Notes: a model not told the origin generated them from the sequence alone. Shown: positions 20,838 to 31,351, counted from the stretch's first letter. The stretch is 64,000 bases of DNA from Hyaloraphidium curvatum (GCA_025558095.1 JAIVFI010000003.1:62001-126000), one strand, 5' to 3'. Made by a program: numbers and translations.

Positions 20838-23703
20838 TCAGAAGTCCACGCCGGGCAGCATCGGATCGTGCTGCCCGCGGAGAGCGTTGGCGGGGATCGG
20901 GGGTTGGACGAAAGCAGGGGGTACGCCGACGGGCGGGGGGAGGAAGAGGGGGTTGTGCTCATGCCGCATCACAGGCCGGGCCTGCGCCGCCTGCGCCTGC
21001 GCCGCGGCGAGCAGCTGCGCGTGCTGGGCCTGGTGCTGCGGTGCACGGGCCTGCGCCCTCTGCGCGGCTTGCGCCACCTGCGCCAGCGCGCGCAGCTGGG
21101 CATGGGCCTGGGCCTGCCCGCGCTGCAGCGCCGCCTGCGCCGGGATCTGCGCCTGTAGGCCCTGCCCCTGGAGGTACGCCTCGACCTGGGCCCGGTGCGC
21201 CGCCGCCGCCGCGGCCTGCACCTCGGGCTCGCGGGCCTGCGCGGCAGCGTACTCGGCTCGCAGCTGCTCGACCCGCGCCGCCGCCCCCGGGAGCATGAGC
21301 CTGGCCCTGGCCGCCGCGTTGTTCTGCCGGGTGATGTTGCCCTTCAGGGTGCTGATTCTGCGCCCGTTGGCCGAGCGCTCCGCCGCCTCCAGGTCCGCCT
21401 TCAGCTGTGCCGCCTTGCGCTCCGCCTGGGTGATCTGGAACTCGTACTGCCGGTGCATCCTCTCCGCGTGCGCGAGCTGGTTCCGTGCCGTTAGGAGCTG
21501 CGCGCTCTCGCCGCGCAACAGCGCCCCCGCAGGCGGCGCCCCCCGGGCGATCGCAAGGAGCTGGTGCACCGGGATTGCATGGAGCCCGTTGGCCGCCGCC
21601 GCCGCCGGGCCCGCTGCCGCCGGCTGGTCGCGGTACTGCATCGCCGACCGCGCGTTGGCCGCCGGCACCGCCGCCAGGTCCACCTTGATCTCCTCGCCGA
21701 CCGCCGGGTCCAGCTTCTTTGCCTCCTCGAGCGCGCGCTGCGCGGCCTCGTTGACCGCCAGAGCATCGCCGCGCACCGTGTCGTCCCAGAGCGGGCAGCG
21801 GTTCTTCGAGTCCGGGTTGGGCTTGCCGTCCGCGCCGTGGGAAAAGTGCTGGTAACCGGGTATCACCTGGCGGCACACGTAGCAGATGGTCGCGCGACAC
21901 GTGGGGCAGGTCATCTTGTTGCACCCGTCGACCTTGAAGAATCGCGATCCAGGGCAATTGGGGCAGCTCCGGACCAGGGCTTCGGTCATGGCCTCCTCCA
22001 CCGTGTGCTGTACGTTCAGGGCGCGATCGCGCTCCTCCTCGCCGCACCGCTTGGGGAGGTGGTTGGGCTTGCGGCACAGCCGGCACGAGACGACGCTGCA
22101 GGCGGGGTTCAGGCAGTGGAAGAGGGTCACGGCCTCGCCGAGGTCGTCCTCGAGGATGATGGCAAAATAGCAGAACGGGCAGTCGACGAGCCCCTCGATG
22201 CCGGCCTAGAACAAAGCCGCGGGTCAGCAGAAGGCCGACACCGCCGCACGAGGAAACCCACCTTGCGGATCTCCTCCTGCTGCATCATCTTTTCCCACCC
22301 CTCCATCGTCTTGGGCCCCAGGAACCTCCTCATCTCCCTCCTCGGAAACACCTCGGCGCAACCCCCCTCGTCGGTGCTCATGCACGCTATCGTGGGCTTG
22401 CGCGCGCCGATCAGCTCCTCGGCGTGCCTCCGCGCGCAGTCCAGGCAGAACGCGTGCCCCGCCTCGCACCGCGCGGTCTCGCGGGCCGGGTACGCGGCGA
22501 AGCAGCATCCGCACTCGAGCTCCGGCCCGCCGTCCTCGCCGTCCGATCCCGAGGCGCGGTCGTGCGCGCGGTCTTCGAGCCAGGCGATCTCGGCAAGGAG
22601 GCGCGGGTCCGTTGCGGCAGGGGGAACGGCAGGCTTGCCCTTGCCTTTGCGGTCGGTCGGGTGATCGCGGAGGGCGATGCTCATGCCTTGCGGGAGGGAG
22701 TTACACTCGACCATGGCCATGAGGTCCGACAGGTAGGCGTGGGTGGGGGCGAACTGCGAGTTGCGGGCGCGGAAGGCGTTGAGGATGGTGGTATCGGGCT
22801 GGAGGCGGGGAAAGTCGTGCTCGAGCAGGGCGAGGCTGGAAAAATGGGCACAAGAATGACATGGACGACTCGGCCAGGTTTCGAGCGGCACTGCTACCTT
22901 TCCGACTCGTACTGGGGTCCGACGGTGACCTTGACCTCCTCCACGCGGCCGTAGTCCTTCCTGTTCTCCTTCCCCTTGTACCGGAGCACGTCCTCGCCGT
23001 AAGCCGGCGCAGCTGCCGCCGCCGTCCCCACGTCGGCCGCCCGCCTCGGGTATCCGGCGCCGGCGGCAAAGATGTCGTCGACCACGGCCTGCACCCTCGC
23101 GTCCCAGGTCTCCAGCGTCAGGGAATGGTGCCGCAGCCGTTCGAGGATGTAGGAAACGGAGCAGTCCGGAAACATTGCCGTCACGGAATCCAGGGCCTCG
23201 CGTTCCAGGTGCTCCGCGAGCGTCACGGTGCCCTCGTTCCGCCTCATGGGCGACGAGGGGATATCGTCCAGGTCCACGACGATGTCAAAGCGGGCCGCCC
23301 CGTCCCGGAGGTCCCCACGGAGCGCCGTCGGGTCCGGGGGCGCCCGTGCGACGGGCGAGGCCTGTGCCACCTTGGCCCGCTTCGGCGGCGGCGGCAGGTC
23401 GTCGTCATCGCTCAGCTCCACGTAGTATCCCGCATTGCCCAGGAATTGCTGCGAAGGCGCACTGTGCGGACCGCGGTTGGCCTGCTTCCTCGCCGCGGGG
23501 AAAGCGGCACCGTGCGGGTTGCCGTGCGAAGCCGAGCCGTGCGGACCGCCGACGTTCGGCGCCTGCGCGGGGTCGCCCAGCGGTCTTCGTGGCGGCGCAG
23601 GCCGCACGCTGACGATCTGCACGTCGTCGTCCGAGTCCGAGTCGAACGGAGTGGGGGCGCGAGCGACACCGGGGGCGAGCATCGCCACGCCGGGCGCCGC
23701 CAT
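20838..23703 (-). CDS. RBR-type E3 ubiquitin ligase, RNF216/TRIAD3-like
   Basis: Three exons (complement 22898-23703, 22262-22835, 20838-22205) join in phase to give 915 residues. The N-terminus is disordered with acidic clusters (VELSDDDDLP). Residues ~195-235 (FPDCSVSYILERLRHHSL) resemble a CUE-like ubiquitin-binding helix set. RING1 spans ~377-428 (CGCCFAAYP, HAFCLDCARRHAEE), the IBR ~469-520 (CPFC, CLNPACSVVSCRLCRK) and RING2 ~541-570 (CPNC, GCNKMTCPTC), with Cys560 as predicted catalytic cysteine. CxHCL-type spacing and the CUE/RBR order match the RNF216 family. RBR ligases take ubiquitin from E2 on that Cys before passing it to substrate. The C-terminal ~300 residues are an Ala/Gln/Arg-rich coiled coil, much longer than I expect for the family. 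Confidence 0.9.
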
Positions 23704-24078
23704 GGCCCGTCCAGTCCTCAGCAGAGATCCTAATGAGCCGGGGAATATCGGCAGACTGGGTGCCTGACGCCTGCGGAGGGTGGGACGAGTGCGGTTTGCA
23801 GCGATTCAACTGAGGAGCGAAGTCCGTCGCTTCGTTCCGTCCTGCATGTGCGTCGCCAGCCCAATCTCAACCAAAACCCTGGGCAAGTGAAGGATCGAAG
23901 GTCTTGAAGAGCTTATGGATGGAAATAAATCAAATCGTATTGGTCGGACGCGGCGCTGGCACTGATACTGTCGGCCTGGGTACGGCAGTGTCCAGACAGT
24001 GTCTAAACAGTGTCTGGACACTGTCTGGACGCTGTCGATGCAGTTCCAGCCCAAACACCTCCTAGAAGCCTCCGTATA
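23704..24078. other. Upstream region of the RBR ligase gene
   Basis: This 375-bp stretch is noticeably more AT-rich than its surroundings around 23860-23960. It holds a strong stem-loop (separate entry) and otherwise no gene. It is the promoter side of the ligase and the 3' side of the transporter gene. Confidence 0.5.
23990..24030. repeat. 14-bp perfect inverted repeat with 13-nt loop
   Basis: GTCCAGACAGTGTC (23990-24003) is the exact reverse complement of GACACTGTCTGGAC (24017-24030). The loop itself repeats CAGTGTCTG. The arms extend outward with one mismatch. It lies about 50 bp before the 3' end of the transporter CDS, so it could form a hairpin in that transcript's neighbourhood or act as a symmetric protein-binding site. 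Confidence 0.85.
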
Positions 24079-25114
24079 TCATCCGAGCTCTATCCTCGCA
24101 TCTTTCTTGGCCTCACGGTCTACCTCGCCGGTCCCTGCCGGTTTCCAGCTGCCCCCAATGACGCCTCCCACCACGCACGCGGCGCCCAGCATCTCCGATC
24201 CCCCCGGCATCCTCCCCATCGCCACCTGCGCCGCGAACGAAAACACTACCTGCAGCGTTCCCACCAGCAGCAGCCTCGCGGCGGTCAGGTGCTCCACCGC
24301 CAGCGCCGCGCAGAGCTGGCCCGCCAGGCCCGAGGCGATGATCCACAGGAAGAGGAGGTAGTCCAAGGCGCGCAGGTCCTGCGATGGGGCTCCGCCGGAC
24401 CACCATTCCCCGGCACAGAGCACGAGTGTGAGGGCCAGCATGCCCCCGAACCCTGAAAAGAGGACCTGGGCGGGGTCCGGCGGCATTGTCCGGCCCCGGT
24501 TGACCTTCCTCAGGTGAACCGCTTGGAGGGCCGTCGCAGCGGCCCCCAGCAGGCCCAAAAAGAGGCCAAAGGCGTAGGAAGAAGATTCCCGGGAGGAAAC
24601 GCCCGCCGGGGGCGGCGAGGCAAGGGAGAGGAAAGCAATCCCGACGACGCAGACGACCGCCGCGGCCATTTCCCGTCCCTGAGGGGCGTCAAGGAACAGT
24701 CAGCCCCGCGATCGCGACCCGACGCGTCCGAGACGCGGCGAGGGCACCGACCTCCCACTGCTCCCCAATCAGCATCCCGAACGGGCCCGACCATATCGCC
24801 GACGTGTAGTTGAGCACCGTCGCCGCGCCAATGTCCATGTAGACCAACGAGAACGAGAAGGAGGCGGACGAGGTCGCGCATATCGCCGCGCGGACCGCCA
24901 TCTCTTTCCGGAGGTCCGCCGGCACCAGCGGTATCCCTTTCCGGACCGCATACAGCGCACACAGCGCCGTGGAGGCCCCGTAGCGCCAGAGCATCGCCAT
25001 CAAAGGTGTCCGGTCGGGGCCGCCCGAGAGGTGCAGCTTGAGGGCCGCGGAGAGGGACGAGTAGGAGAAGGCCATGAAGGCGGCGAGGGCGGTGCCCCGC
25101 GAAGTCGCCGCCAT
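24079..25114 (-). CDS. EamA/DMT-superfamily membrane transporter
   Basis: Two exons (complement 24752-25114 and 24079-24678) join in phase 0 to give 320 residues. The protein is almost wholly hydrophobic, with about ten predicted membrane helices arranged as two EamA repeats. The first repeat contains ALKLHLSGG and LMAMLWRYGASTALCALYAV and ends at a conserved-looking LNYTSAIWSGPFGMLIGE. The second runs from AAAVVCVVGIAFLSLAS to LGAACVVGGVIGGSW. DMT transporters export or import small metabolites such as nucleotide sugars or amino acids; the substrate cannot be read from sequence. Topology and length fit the family (about 300 residues). The spliced intron removes an in-frame stop, which supports the model. 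Confidence 0.85.
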
Positions 25115-25439
25115 GTTTGGAGGAGATGAGAAAGCGGGATACCCGCTTCCCAGGCGGGTCGCCGTTACTGCAAAGGGTGTTTCGACCGAAGGAGATCAGC
25201 AGCTTGGTCTTGCCGCCCGCCTGCCCGCCCGCCACAGCGCACCGTGCATTTCAGACTTCCGCTGGACGGCAGACCAAACGAAGGACAAGGCATGGGTTCG
25301 CACCTGACTCTCCAACGAGGTAATCTGCTCTTTCGATCCGTTCTCTGATGATGACACAGGCTGATGCACGCTAGCTACTGCACGATCCCCCGCTCACCGC
25401 CCACGAGCTACAAGCATACACCAAACGCACATGATCCAA
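25115..25439. other. Gap upstream of the transporter gene
   Basis: This 325-bp stretch has no convincing frame. It holds the promoter of the minus-strand transporter gene and the 3' UTR of the double-psi-barrel gene. Confidence 0.45.
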
Positions 25440-26279
25440 TCACGAAACGAACCTCCAGCATATTGGGAACTCTGCGTCTTCCCACCAGTTTGGCCTGTCT
25501 TTCCCGGCGTATCGCCCGAACGCCGCCACGCTCCCCGGGGTCAGGTCCAGCCCGCCCCAGGGGCACCCGACGCAGCGGTCGACCACCGTGAACCTCCTCG
25601 CGATCCCCCTCTCCACATCCAGCACGTCCACCTGCATCCGGTTCGTGCACATCTCGGCGCGGTATTGCGGCGCGTTCATGGCGACGCCTAGCACTGCGTC
25701 GTTGATCCGGTTCCCGCACGAGCCCATGCCGGACCAGCCGTGGTTCTGCGAGGGGTCCTCGGTGTTGTACCACGATGCACGGCCGCAGAAGGAGAAGGTT
25801 TGGTTGGGGTTGGCGGTCGGGACCGGGGGGGCTGTCGTCGCTGGGGGCCGCGAGGTCGTCGGGGGCGGCGGCGGCCGAGTCGTCGTCTCGACCGGGCGGA
25901 CCGTCGTCGGCACCGGCTGCATCGAAGTAGTTTGGGGAGGAGGGAAAAACATGGTCCTCCGCACCGACGGCCTCGGTCTGGGTGCTCGCGTCGGCCGCGG
26001 CCGCGGGCTGCGGGTGGTGAGAGCACGCGCCCGCGGCGGCGCTTCGTCCGCGACCGCATTGCCGGCCAGTTCCGCCACGACGGGCCCGACTTCGAGCCGC
26101 TCGCCCTGCAGGCCCGAGTGGTGCCCGCTGCTCGGGTGGCCCGGTGCCGCCTGCGCCGATGCGCGCGGAATTGCGGCCGCGGCCATGCAGAGGAGCGCGA
26201 GCGACAGGGCGCAGAGCATCGCTGCACTCCGGGTCTGCCGGCGTGAAAAGACGCCCGCCACGTGCATGGTGTTTTTCAT
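25440..26279 (-). CDS. Secreted double-psi beta-barrel (RlpA/expansin-like) protein
   Basis: I chose the Met at 26279 (MKNTMHVAG) because a signal peptide follows at once: basic residues, then LCALSLALLCMAAAA, with cleavage likely after PRASAQ. The in-frame extension upstream has no protein character. The mature protein is 279 residues minus the signal. It has a Pro/Thr-rich linker (TTTRPPPPPTTSRPP), typical of an O-glycosylated wall stalk, then a C-terminal DPBB domain from FCGRASWYNTED to PICWRFV. Six or more Cys and the VVDRCVGCPWGGLDLTPG signature match fungal barwin-related proteins. The family binds or loosens polysaccharide or acts as secreted effectors; catalysis is not established. 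It lies between F-box copy 1 and the transporter gene on the same strand. Confidence 0.86.
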   Translation of the reverse strand: MKNTMHVAGVFSRRQTRSAAMLCALSLALLCMAAAAIPRASAQAAPGHPSSGHHSGLQGERLEVGPVVAELAGNAVADEAPPRARALTTRSPRPRPTRAPRPRPSVRRTMFFPPPQTTSMQPVPTTVRPVETTTRPPPPPTTSRPPATTAPPVPTANPNQTFSFCGRASWYNTEDPSQNHGWSGMGSCGNRINDAVLGVAMNAPQYRAEMCTNRMQVDVLDVERGIARRFTVVDRCVGCPWGGLDLTPGSVAAFGRYAGKDRPNWWEDAEFPICWRFVS

Positions 26280-26455
26280 GTGCGGTTGCGGCCGCTGCGG
26301 ACGTCTACGGTGGCGGCATTGCGGGGGGACGTTTCGGGAGCGCCGCAGCAAATTTGCCGGACGGACGGAGACCTCGTGCAGGGCATCGCATCGAGCAGGG
26401 CATGCTCCATAGTCAACTGCGATGCCAAATTCATTAAGACGGCTGCTAAGGAGAG

Positions 26456-27687
26456 CTAGACAGAGCCGTCTGCCAGCTTTTGTAGCGCATCGAATCCCAC
26501 GATGCGCGTGCGATCCAGTGCTCCGATCTCCCGAAAGAAGCAGACGATCTCGAGGGCGGTGCGCGCATCGTCCGCCGTCCAGTCCGCCTCCGGGCTGCAT
26601 TCGAGCATCCCGATGCCAATCTCCCGCGGTGAGTTCAGTGCCCAGCTGCTCCGCGCCCGGCCCAGATCCCAATCAGCGAGGTCCTGGCCGACGATCTCCA
26701 TCTTCTCGACCCGCAGCGCCCGGACCTGCGGGGGAAGCTCCATACCCAAGCAGAAGCGCGGTGCGACGTCGGAGAAGACGAGCTCCGCCAACCGGCGGAT
26801 CCGGGGCAGAATGCGCCACAGAAAGGAAGATTCGGCCTGGGCGCAGAGTTCGCCCCCGTGCTGAAGCGTCTTGGGGTTGAAGTCGGCAACGTGGGCGAGC
26901 ACATCCAGCTCGATGGTGTCGTGAACTGTGAAGACCTCTGCAAACCCGAGCAACCAAGGCGGAAAGTAGCTTATACCGGTAAGTTCCGGAAAATGGACGT
27001 CGAGCTCCGCCCTTTCAAGAGCGGGGAAGCACGTCTGGGCCTCGAACAAGCGCTTGTGCTGGGGTTGGAACGAATCAATCGTCAGATCCAGCTCGCGAAG
27101 CCGAAGCGGATATCGGCCGTCGGATCGAGCTTGTCCGACATCGTGAGCTTCAGCACTTCCAGCATATCCAGTTTGGCCCTTGCGAATGCCGCCGCCAGTT
27201 CCCAGTTCCTCAATGTTAGCGAAAGTCGCGCCAACCGCGCGCCGGGGCCGGCACATCCCTCGAGCAGCGCGAGATCCGCGCGTGTCCGGACGAAGCGCGG
27301 GTCCACGAAGCGTCCGTCGTCCAGATCCAGGTCGGAAACCAGGCGGAGCGCCCCACGCTTTGCCAACGGTTCGACGGTCTCCGCAGTGCGTTGCCGGCTG
27401 CGCGGCTGGAGCCATTCCAGGCGGAACCGCGACATGAGGTGCGGCAGGAGCAGCTCGTAAAGACCCCGGCAAGATAACATCCATTCCAAAAGGCTCCGTG
27501 ATCCCGGCGTGAAAAAGGACGCGACGTGGAGCACCAGCTCCACCGGCAGGATGGGTCCAAGCTCAGCTGGCGTCGCGTCCGACGAGATTGCGACGCCGGC
27601 GCCCGTTGGCGCGCCATTCTCTGCCTCCAGGAGACGCGTCCACGCCCCGGTTTGCTGGCGCAGCATGGTGGGATGCAGCATGTTCAA
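26456..27687 (-). CDS. F-box/LRR-like family protein, copy 1 (one frame break)
   Basis: Two minus-strand frames carry one protein. From ATG 27687 the N-terminal half has an F-box-like core (ILPVELVLHVASFFTPGSRS, LLEWMLSCRGLYELLLPHLM). Near 27,100 the sequence passes to another frame carrying the LRR-like middle (LRELDLTIDSF, FPALERAELDVHFPEL) and the C-terminal signature (WTADDARTALEIVCFFREIG...GFDALQKLA). An intron of 66 nt (GTGCTG...GCGAG) would restore phase, but it would delete residues that align with the intact paralogue at 58932-60122, so a one-base indel is the better reading. By analogy with F-box/LRR proteins it may recruit substrates to an SCF ligase (inference). It shares a 142-bp head-to-head intergenic region with the thioesterase at 27830. 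Confidence 0.62.
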
Positions 27688-27829
27688 GGGGCAGAAGGCC
27701 CGATCGCGCTCCGATCATCGCAAATTCGCGGCCCCGCGTCGGCCCGAAAACTCGACTTCCTGCCGCAATCCCCGGGCTCTGGGGCCATTTAGACACGTCA
27801 CAGACGCGCATCGCACCCTTTGAAACGCG

Positions 27830-28759
27830 ATGCCCCGGCCTCCGAGCTACCTCGACTCCCACCTCCCCCTCGAACCCGTCTCCCCCGGCCGCTTCTCCCT
27901 CGTCCCCTCGCCCGAGTTCCTCAACGCCAACGGGGTCGCCCACGGCGGCTACATCCTTGCTGCTGCGCTGTCGGCCGCGATGGCGCACGCGGGGGAGAAG
28001 GCGCACCCGCTGACGGCCCACTGTTCCTATTTTTCGGCCGTGGTCGTCGACACTTCGCGGCCGTGGGACGTTTCGGTGCGGGAAGTGAGGAAGGGGCGTC
28101 GATTCACCTCGCTGGAGGTCGACATTTCCGCCGGCGGCAAGCTTGGCACCCGCACCGCCGTGCTGCTCTCCGCGGACCCCGCGGGCGCTCAGGGCGGCGG
28201 CCGCCCCTTGGCCTCCCTTTCTCCTTCCCTCCCCCCGCCGTCGGCATGCATCCCTGCCCGCCCGCACTTTGCCAAATCCGGCATCCCCATCCTCGAGCCC
28301 CGCGAGCTGGTCGAGCTGGTCGCGGCGGACCAGCGCAGCGACGTGCAGAGCTACTGGTGCTACATCGGCTGGCCGGGGACGCCGTTCGGGGGCGCCCGCG
28401 CAGCGGGGTACTTTGTCGACGCGCTGGTTTCCTTGGGGGTGCGCGCGGCGCTGGCGCCGCTGTTCGGCGGCAGGAAGGGGCGCCACTCGTGGTCGACGCT
28501 CACAATGACGGTGGACTTCCCGGGGCCGTTCCCTGAGACGGCGCCGCCGGGGTCGTCGCCCTACGATCTGGTGGACGGGACGGAGATCTTTGCCGCGCGG
28601 CAGTCGCTGTCGTGGATCGCGGGCGGGCCGCCCGACGGGGTGCGTGTGCAGGAAGAGGTAGAGATATGGGATCCGCGGACGGGGAGGGTGCTCGCGCGGT
28701 CCAAGCAGCAGGGTCTAATGGAGTGGGTGGATGAAGACGCCGGCAGGGCGAAGATGTAG
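27830..28759 (+). CDS. TesB-like double-hotdog acyl-CoA thioesterase
   Basis: A single exon encodes 309 residues. The first hotdog has the usual helix entry NGVAHGGYILAAALSAAMAH, followed by strands TAHCSYFSAVVVDTSRPW and FTSLEVDISAGGKLGTRTAV. The second half (VQSYWCYIGWPGTPFGGA to LARSKQQGLMEW) fits the second hotdog, including the closing SKQQGLM strand. Proteins of this thioesterase-like superfamily hydrolyse acyl-CoA; chain length is not predictable. A Pro/Ser-rich loop near residue 130 separates the halves. There is no peroxisomal SKL at the C-terminus (it ends AGRAKM). It is transcribed divergently from F-box copy 1. Confidence 0.82.
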   Translation: MPRPPSYLDSHLPLEPVSPGRFSLVPSPEFLNANGVAHGGYILAAALSAAMAHAGEKAHPLTAHCSYFSAVVVDTSRPWDVSVREVRKGRRFTSLEVDISAGGKLGTRTAVLLSADPAGAQGGGRPLASLSPSLPPPSACIPARPHFAKSGIPILEPRELVELVAADQRSDVQSYWCYIGWPGTPFGGARAAGYFVDALVSLGVRAALAPLFGGRKGRHSWSTLTMTVDFPGPFPETAPPGSSPYDLVDGTEIFAARQSLSWIAGGPPDGVRVQEEVEIWDPRTGRVLARSKQQGLMEWVDEDAGRAKM

Positions 28760-29044
28760 GCGTTCCTTGACTGCCGCCAGCGGGATCGAGGGCGACTGGT
28801 CGCCATGAACCATACCTCCACATCAATCTACGCGCCTGCGCACGCCGTGTCGAGTATTCGAGCGCCAGCGTTTCTCTGGGGACCCCCGCAACGCCCCAGC
28901 CCCAGCATGATGTCACTCTATGAGAATAGCGGGCTTCGAGATTCGGGATGTGGTTGGGGCCGATGTGCAACTGCAAACGGCGGACAAGCGTTGCACAGTC
29001 GCTGTGACAGAAGCGCCCGTCGGCGATCTACAGGGTCCCACAAC

Positions 29045-29584
29045 GTGATCCCTCAATCTGACTACTGGCTGATGGAGGTCGCAGACGCCTGGACCGCGAG
29101 CTCGACCGCGGAGATCGAGTCCCTCGCCCACGTCGGCGGTTTCCGCGCGAAAACGCCGCGCTACGGCTTCATTTACCACGATGGTGAAGTAGCGGCCTTG
29201 CGCGAGGTACTGCCCCGGATCCAAGGGGTGGAAGAGCCCGTGCTCGCGCACTGGGCGGTCCGCTTGGCGCCGAACCTGGTGCCTCCGGCATCGAGGCTCG
29301 AGAAACTGCGCATAGATCGGATGCAGATCTCCGGAAAGGACATCGAGGACTGGGACACGGAACGCGCGCGGGAGAGGATGGCGAGGGAGCCCGCTCTGGA
29401 GGTGTCCGTAGGAAGTTTGAACTGCGACCCCGCGTTTCCATGGACCCCGGCCTATGCGAGCACAGCTCTCGCAATTGTGTGCTTCTGGAGCAAGATTGGA
29501 GCGCTGGAAGGGGCGGAGATCGTGGGCATGGAGGACCTCGAAGGCTTCATGGAAAGCGCCGACCGAGGGGTCCTTGATAGTTGA
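29045..29584 (+). pseudogene. F-box/LRR-like family, copy 2, C-terminal half only
   Basis: The segment from about 29045 aligns throughout with the last ~175 residues of copy 1: DVEDW-type motif as EDWDTERARERM, then WTPAYASTALAIVCFWSKIG and IVGMEDLEGFM. No F-box or N-terminal repeats precede it. The frame is open back to 28805, but that part has no similarity to family members. It is probably a truncated duplicate; a short expressed paralogue cannot be excluded. Confidence 0.6.
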
Positions 29585-29677
29585 CATGTCTGCTTGTTTC
29601 GAACGCACTGGAAATGATGGGCCGTGGAACACTATGGAGACCACTGTAGTCGAAAACCGGCACCTCCATCTCGCCCC

Positions 29678-31351
29678 TCAAGGCCCGGCCAGCCCGACCG
29701 CGGCCAGCACCAGCTCCTTCAGCGCCACCATCCGCCTCCTCCTCCTCTCCTCCCACACCTTGGGCTCCCTCGGCGGCAGATCCCCCTCCGCCTCGCACGG
29801 CACGATCCACGACGCGCACACGGCGACCGTGCCCATCTTCCCCTCGGGCGACACCACCGCGTGCAGGAGCGAGTCCACGACGGAGACGGCCACCGCCCCG
29901 GCGTCGTAGTCGTACGCGTCCGCGGCGGCGGCGACGGCGTTGCCGTAGGCCTCGATGCGGGCCTCCACCGCGCGCACGCGTGCTAGGAGCGCGACCTCGG
30001 CGTCCCCGCCTGCGCCACGATCCATCGCGTCCGCAAGTTCCACCGCCAGCTGCAAGCCCTCCTCCACACAGCCGACGTCCGCATCTGTCCACTCGGCCTC
30101 GTCGGCGTCGGTGGCGAAGTGGTTAGGCCGGGGAGGTTGCAGGCCGAGGGCCTTGCGGGCGACCGCGAGGGCGGCGCGGATGCCCAGCGCGCGGTCGGCG
30201 GCGAAGAGGGCGTCGAGCGCCGCGGGGCCGTCGGGAGCTTTGACCACGGGGTCCAAGAGGGCGTTCCGGGCCTCCTCCGGCGCCCGGGAACGGAACCGGT
30301 CCAGGCCGAACGGCGCCAGGAGCTGGTCGCGGCGGCCCGAGGTGATCTCCTCGGCCACAAACAGCCCGATTGCCGGAGCAAGGGTGATCCCCGAATGGGT
30401 GACCGCGACGTGGAGCCCCGGCGCGGCCGGGCCGACGATCGGCAGCCCGTCCTTGGGCATCGGCCTGCGTCCCACGGTCCACCCCCCGAGCCGCAGCCTC
30501 TCGCCGCCGTTGAAGGCGGCCCGGAAATTGGCCACCGCGGCCTCCGCGACGCCAGCGGGGTCCGACCCGGGGTCGCTCCCGGCGTAGTGGCCCGCGCCGA
30601 CGAGGCGGCCGTCCGGAAGCTGCCGCAGCATCATGCCCGGGCCGACGACGAGGCCGTTCAGGAGGCGGAGGGAGGGGTCGGTGGTGGCAAGAAGGCCGGG
30701 AACCTCGTGAATGGGGATGTCGGCGCCCGCTTGGGCGGCGAGGAGGGGGGTGGCGGCACCGGCGGCGAGCACTACGTGGTCGGCCTTAAGGGTGGTTCCG
30801 TCCGCGAGCGCGACGCCGGCGACCCGTTCCCCATCGAGCAGGAGGCGCTCCACGGGCTGTCCGATCACGAGATTGGCGCCCAGCTTTTCTGCGTCGGCGA
30901 GGAGCGCGAGGGCGGCTGCCTTGGGATCGACCGCTCCCTCCGCGGGGGAGTGGGCGGCCAGGGGGGGCGGTTCCAGCAGATTCGGCTCGATCTTCGTAAC
31001 CTCGTCGCGATCCACGAGCCGGATATCGTAGCCCTGCGCCTGCCGCTCCTCCACGAACTTCCGCAGGTCGTCCTCCGTCATTTCCGCCCAGACGAGGGAG
31101 CCGCACCATTCCACCCCCAAATCTGGCACCTCCCCCGCGAGCCGCCGCCACTCCTGCATCGCCCGCATTCGTAGCCGCGCGTACGGCTCGGCGTTGCCCC
31201 AGCTGGCGTTGATCCACGCCCACGACGCCGGCGTGGCGAGCCCGCCAGGGGCGGTGTCCACGACGGCGGGGGCGCGCCCGGCCCGCGCGAGGTGCCACGC
31301 GATCGACGCGCCTAGGATCCCGGCGCCCACAACGACGACTTCTTGGGGCAT
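29678..31351 (-). CDS. FAD-dependent DAO-family amine/amino-acid oxidoreductase
   Basis: A single exon encodes 557 residues. The N-terminus holds the FAD Rossmann motif VVVVGAGILGASIAWHLARAG (residues 5-24) with the closing acidic residue in AVVD. DAO-family features follow: GLATPASWAWINASWGN, a substrate-domain segment, DHVVLAAGAATPLL, and the C-terminal FAD-binding stretch GRRPMPKDGLPIVGP...HSGITLAPAIG, ending near residue ~350. That core is the usual family length. The remaining ~200 residues are an Ala/Arg/Glu-rich extension of unknown function. DAO enzymes oxidise amino acids such as glycine, sarcosine or D-amino acids, releasing H2O2; the substrate is open. No PTS1 is seen. It converges with F-box copy 2 across 93 bp. 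Confidence 0.84.
   Translation of the reverse strand: MPQEVVVVGAGILGASIAWHLARAGRAPAVVDTAPGGLATPASWAWINASWGNAEPYARLRMRAMQEWRRLAGEVPDLGVEWCGSLVWAEMTEDDLRKFVEERQAQGYDIRLVDRDEVTKIEPNLLEPPPLAAHSPAEGAVDPKAAALALLADAEKLGANLVIGQPVERLLLDGERVAGVALADGTTLKADHVVLAAGAATPLLAAQAGADIPIHEVPGLLATTDPSLRLLNGLVVGPGMMLRQLPDGRLVGAGHYAGSDPGSDPAGVAEAAVANFRAAFNGGERLRLGGWTVGRRPMPKDGLPIVGPAAPGLHVAVTHSGITLAPAIGLFVAEEITSGRRDQLLAPFGLDRFRSRAPEEARNALLDPVVKAPDGPAALDALFAADRALGIRAALAVARKALGLQPPRPNHFATDADEAEWTDADVGCVEEGLQLAVELADAMDRGAGGDAEVALLARVRAVEARIEAYGNAVAAAADAYDYDAGAVAVSVVDSLLHAVVSPEGKMGTVAVCASWIVPCEAEGDLPPREPKVWEERRRRRMVALKELVLAAVGLAGP

Noticed and set aside
27085-27150. 66-nt candidate intron in F-box copy 1
   Set aside because: It restores phase but removes residues that align with the intact paralogue, so a one-base indel fits better. 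A gene predictor may nevertheless call it an intron.
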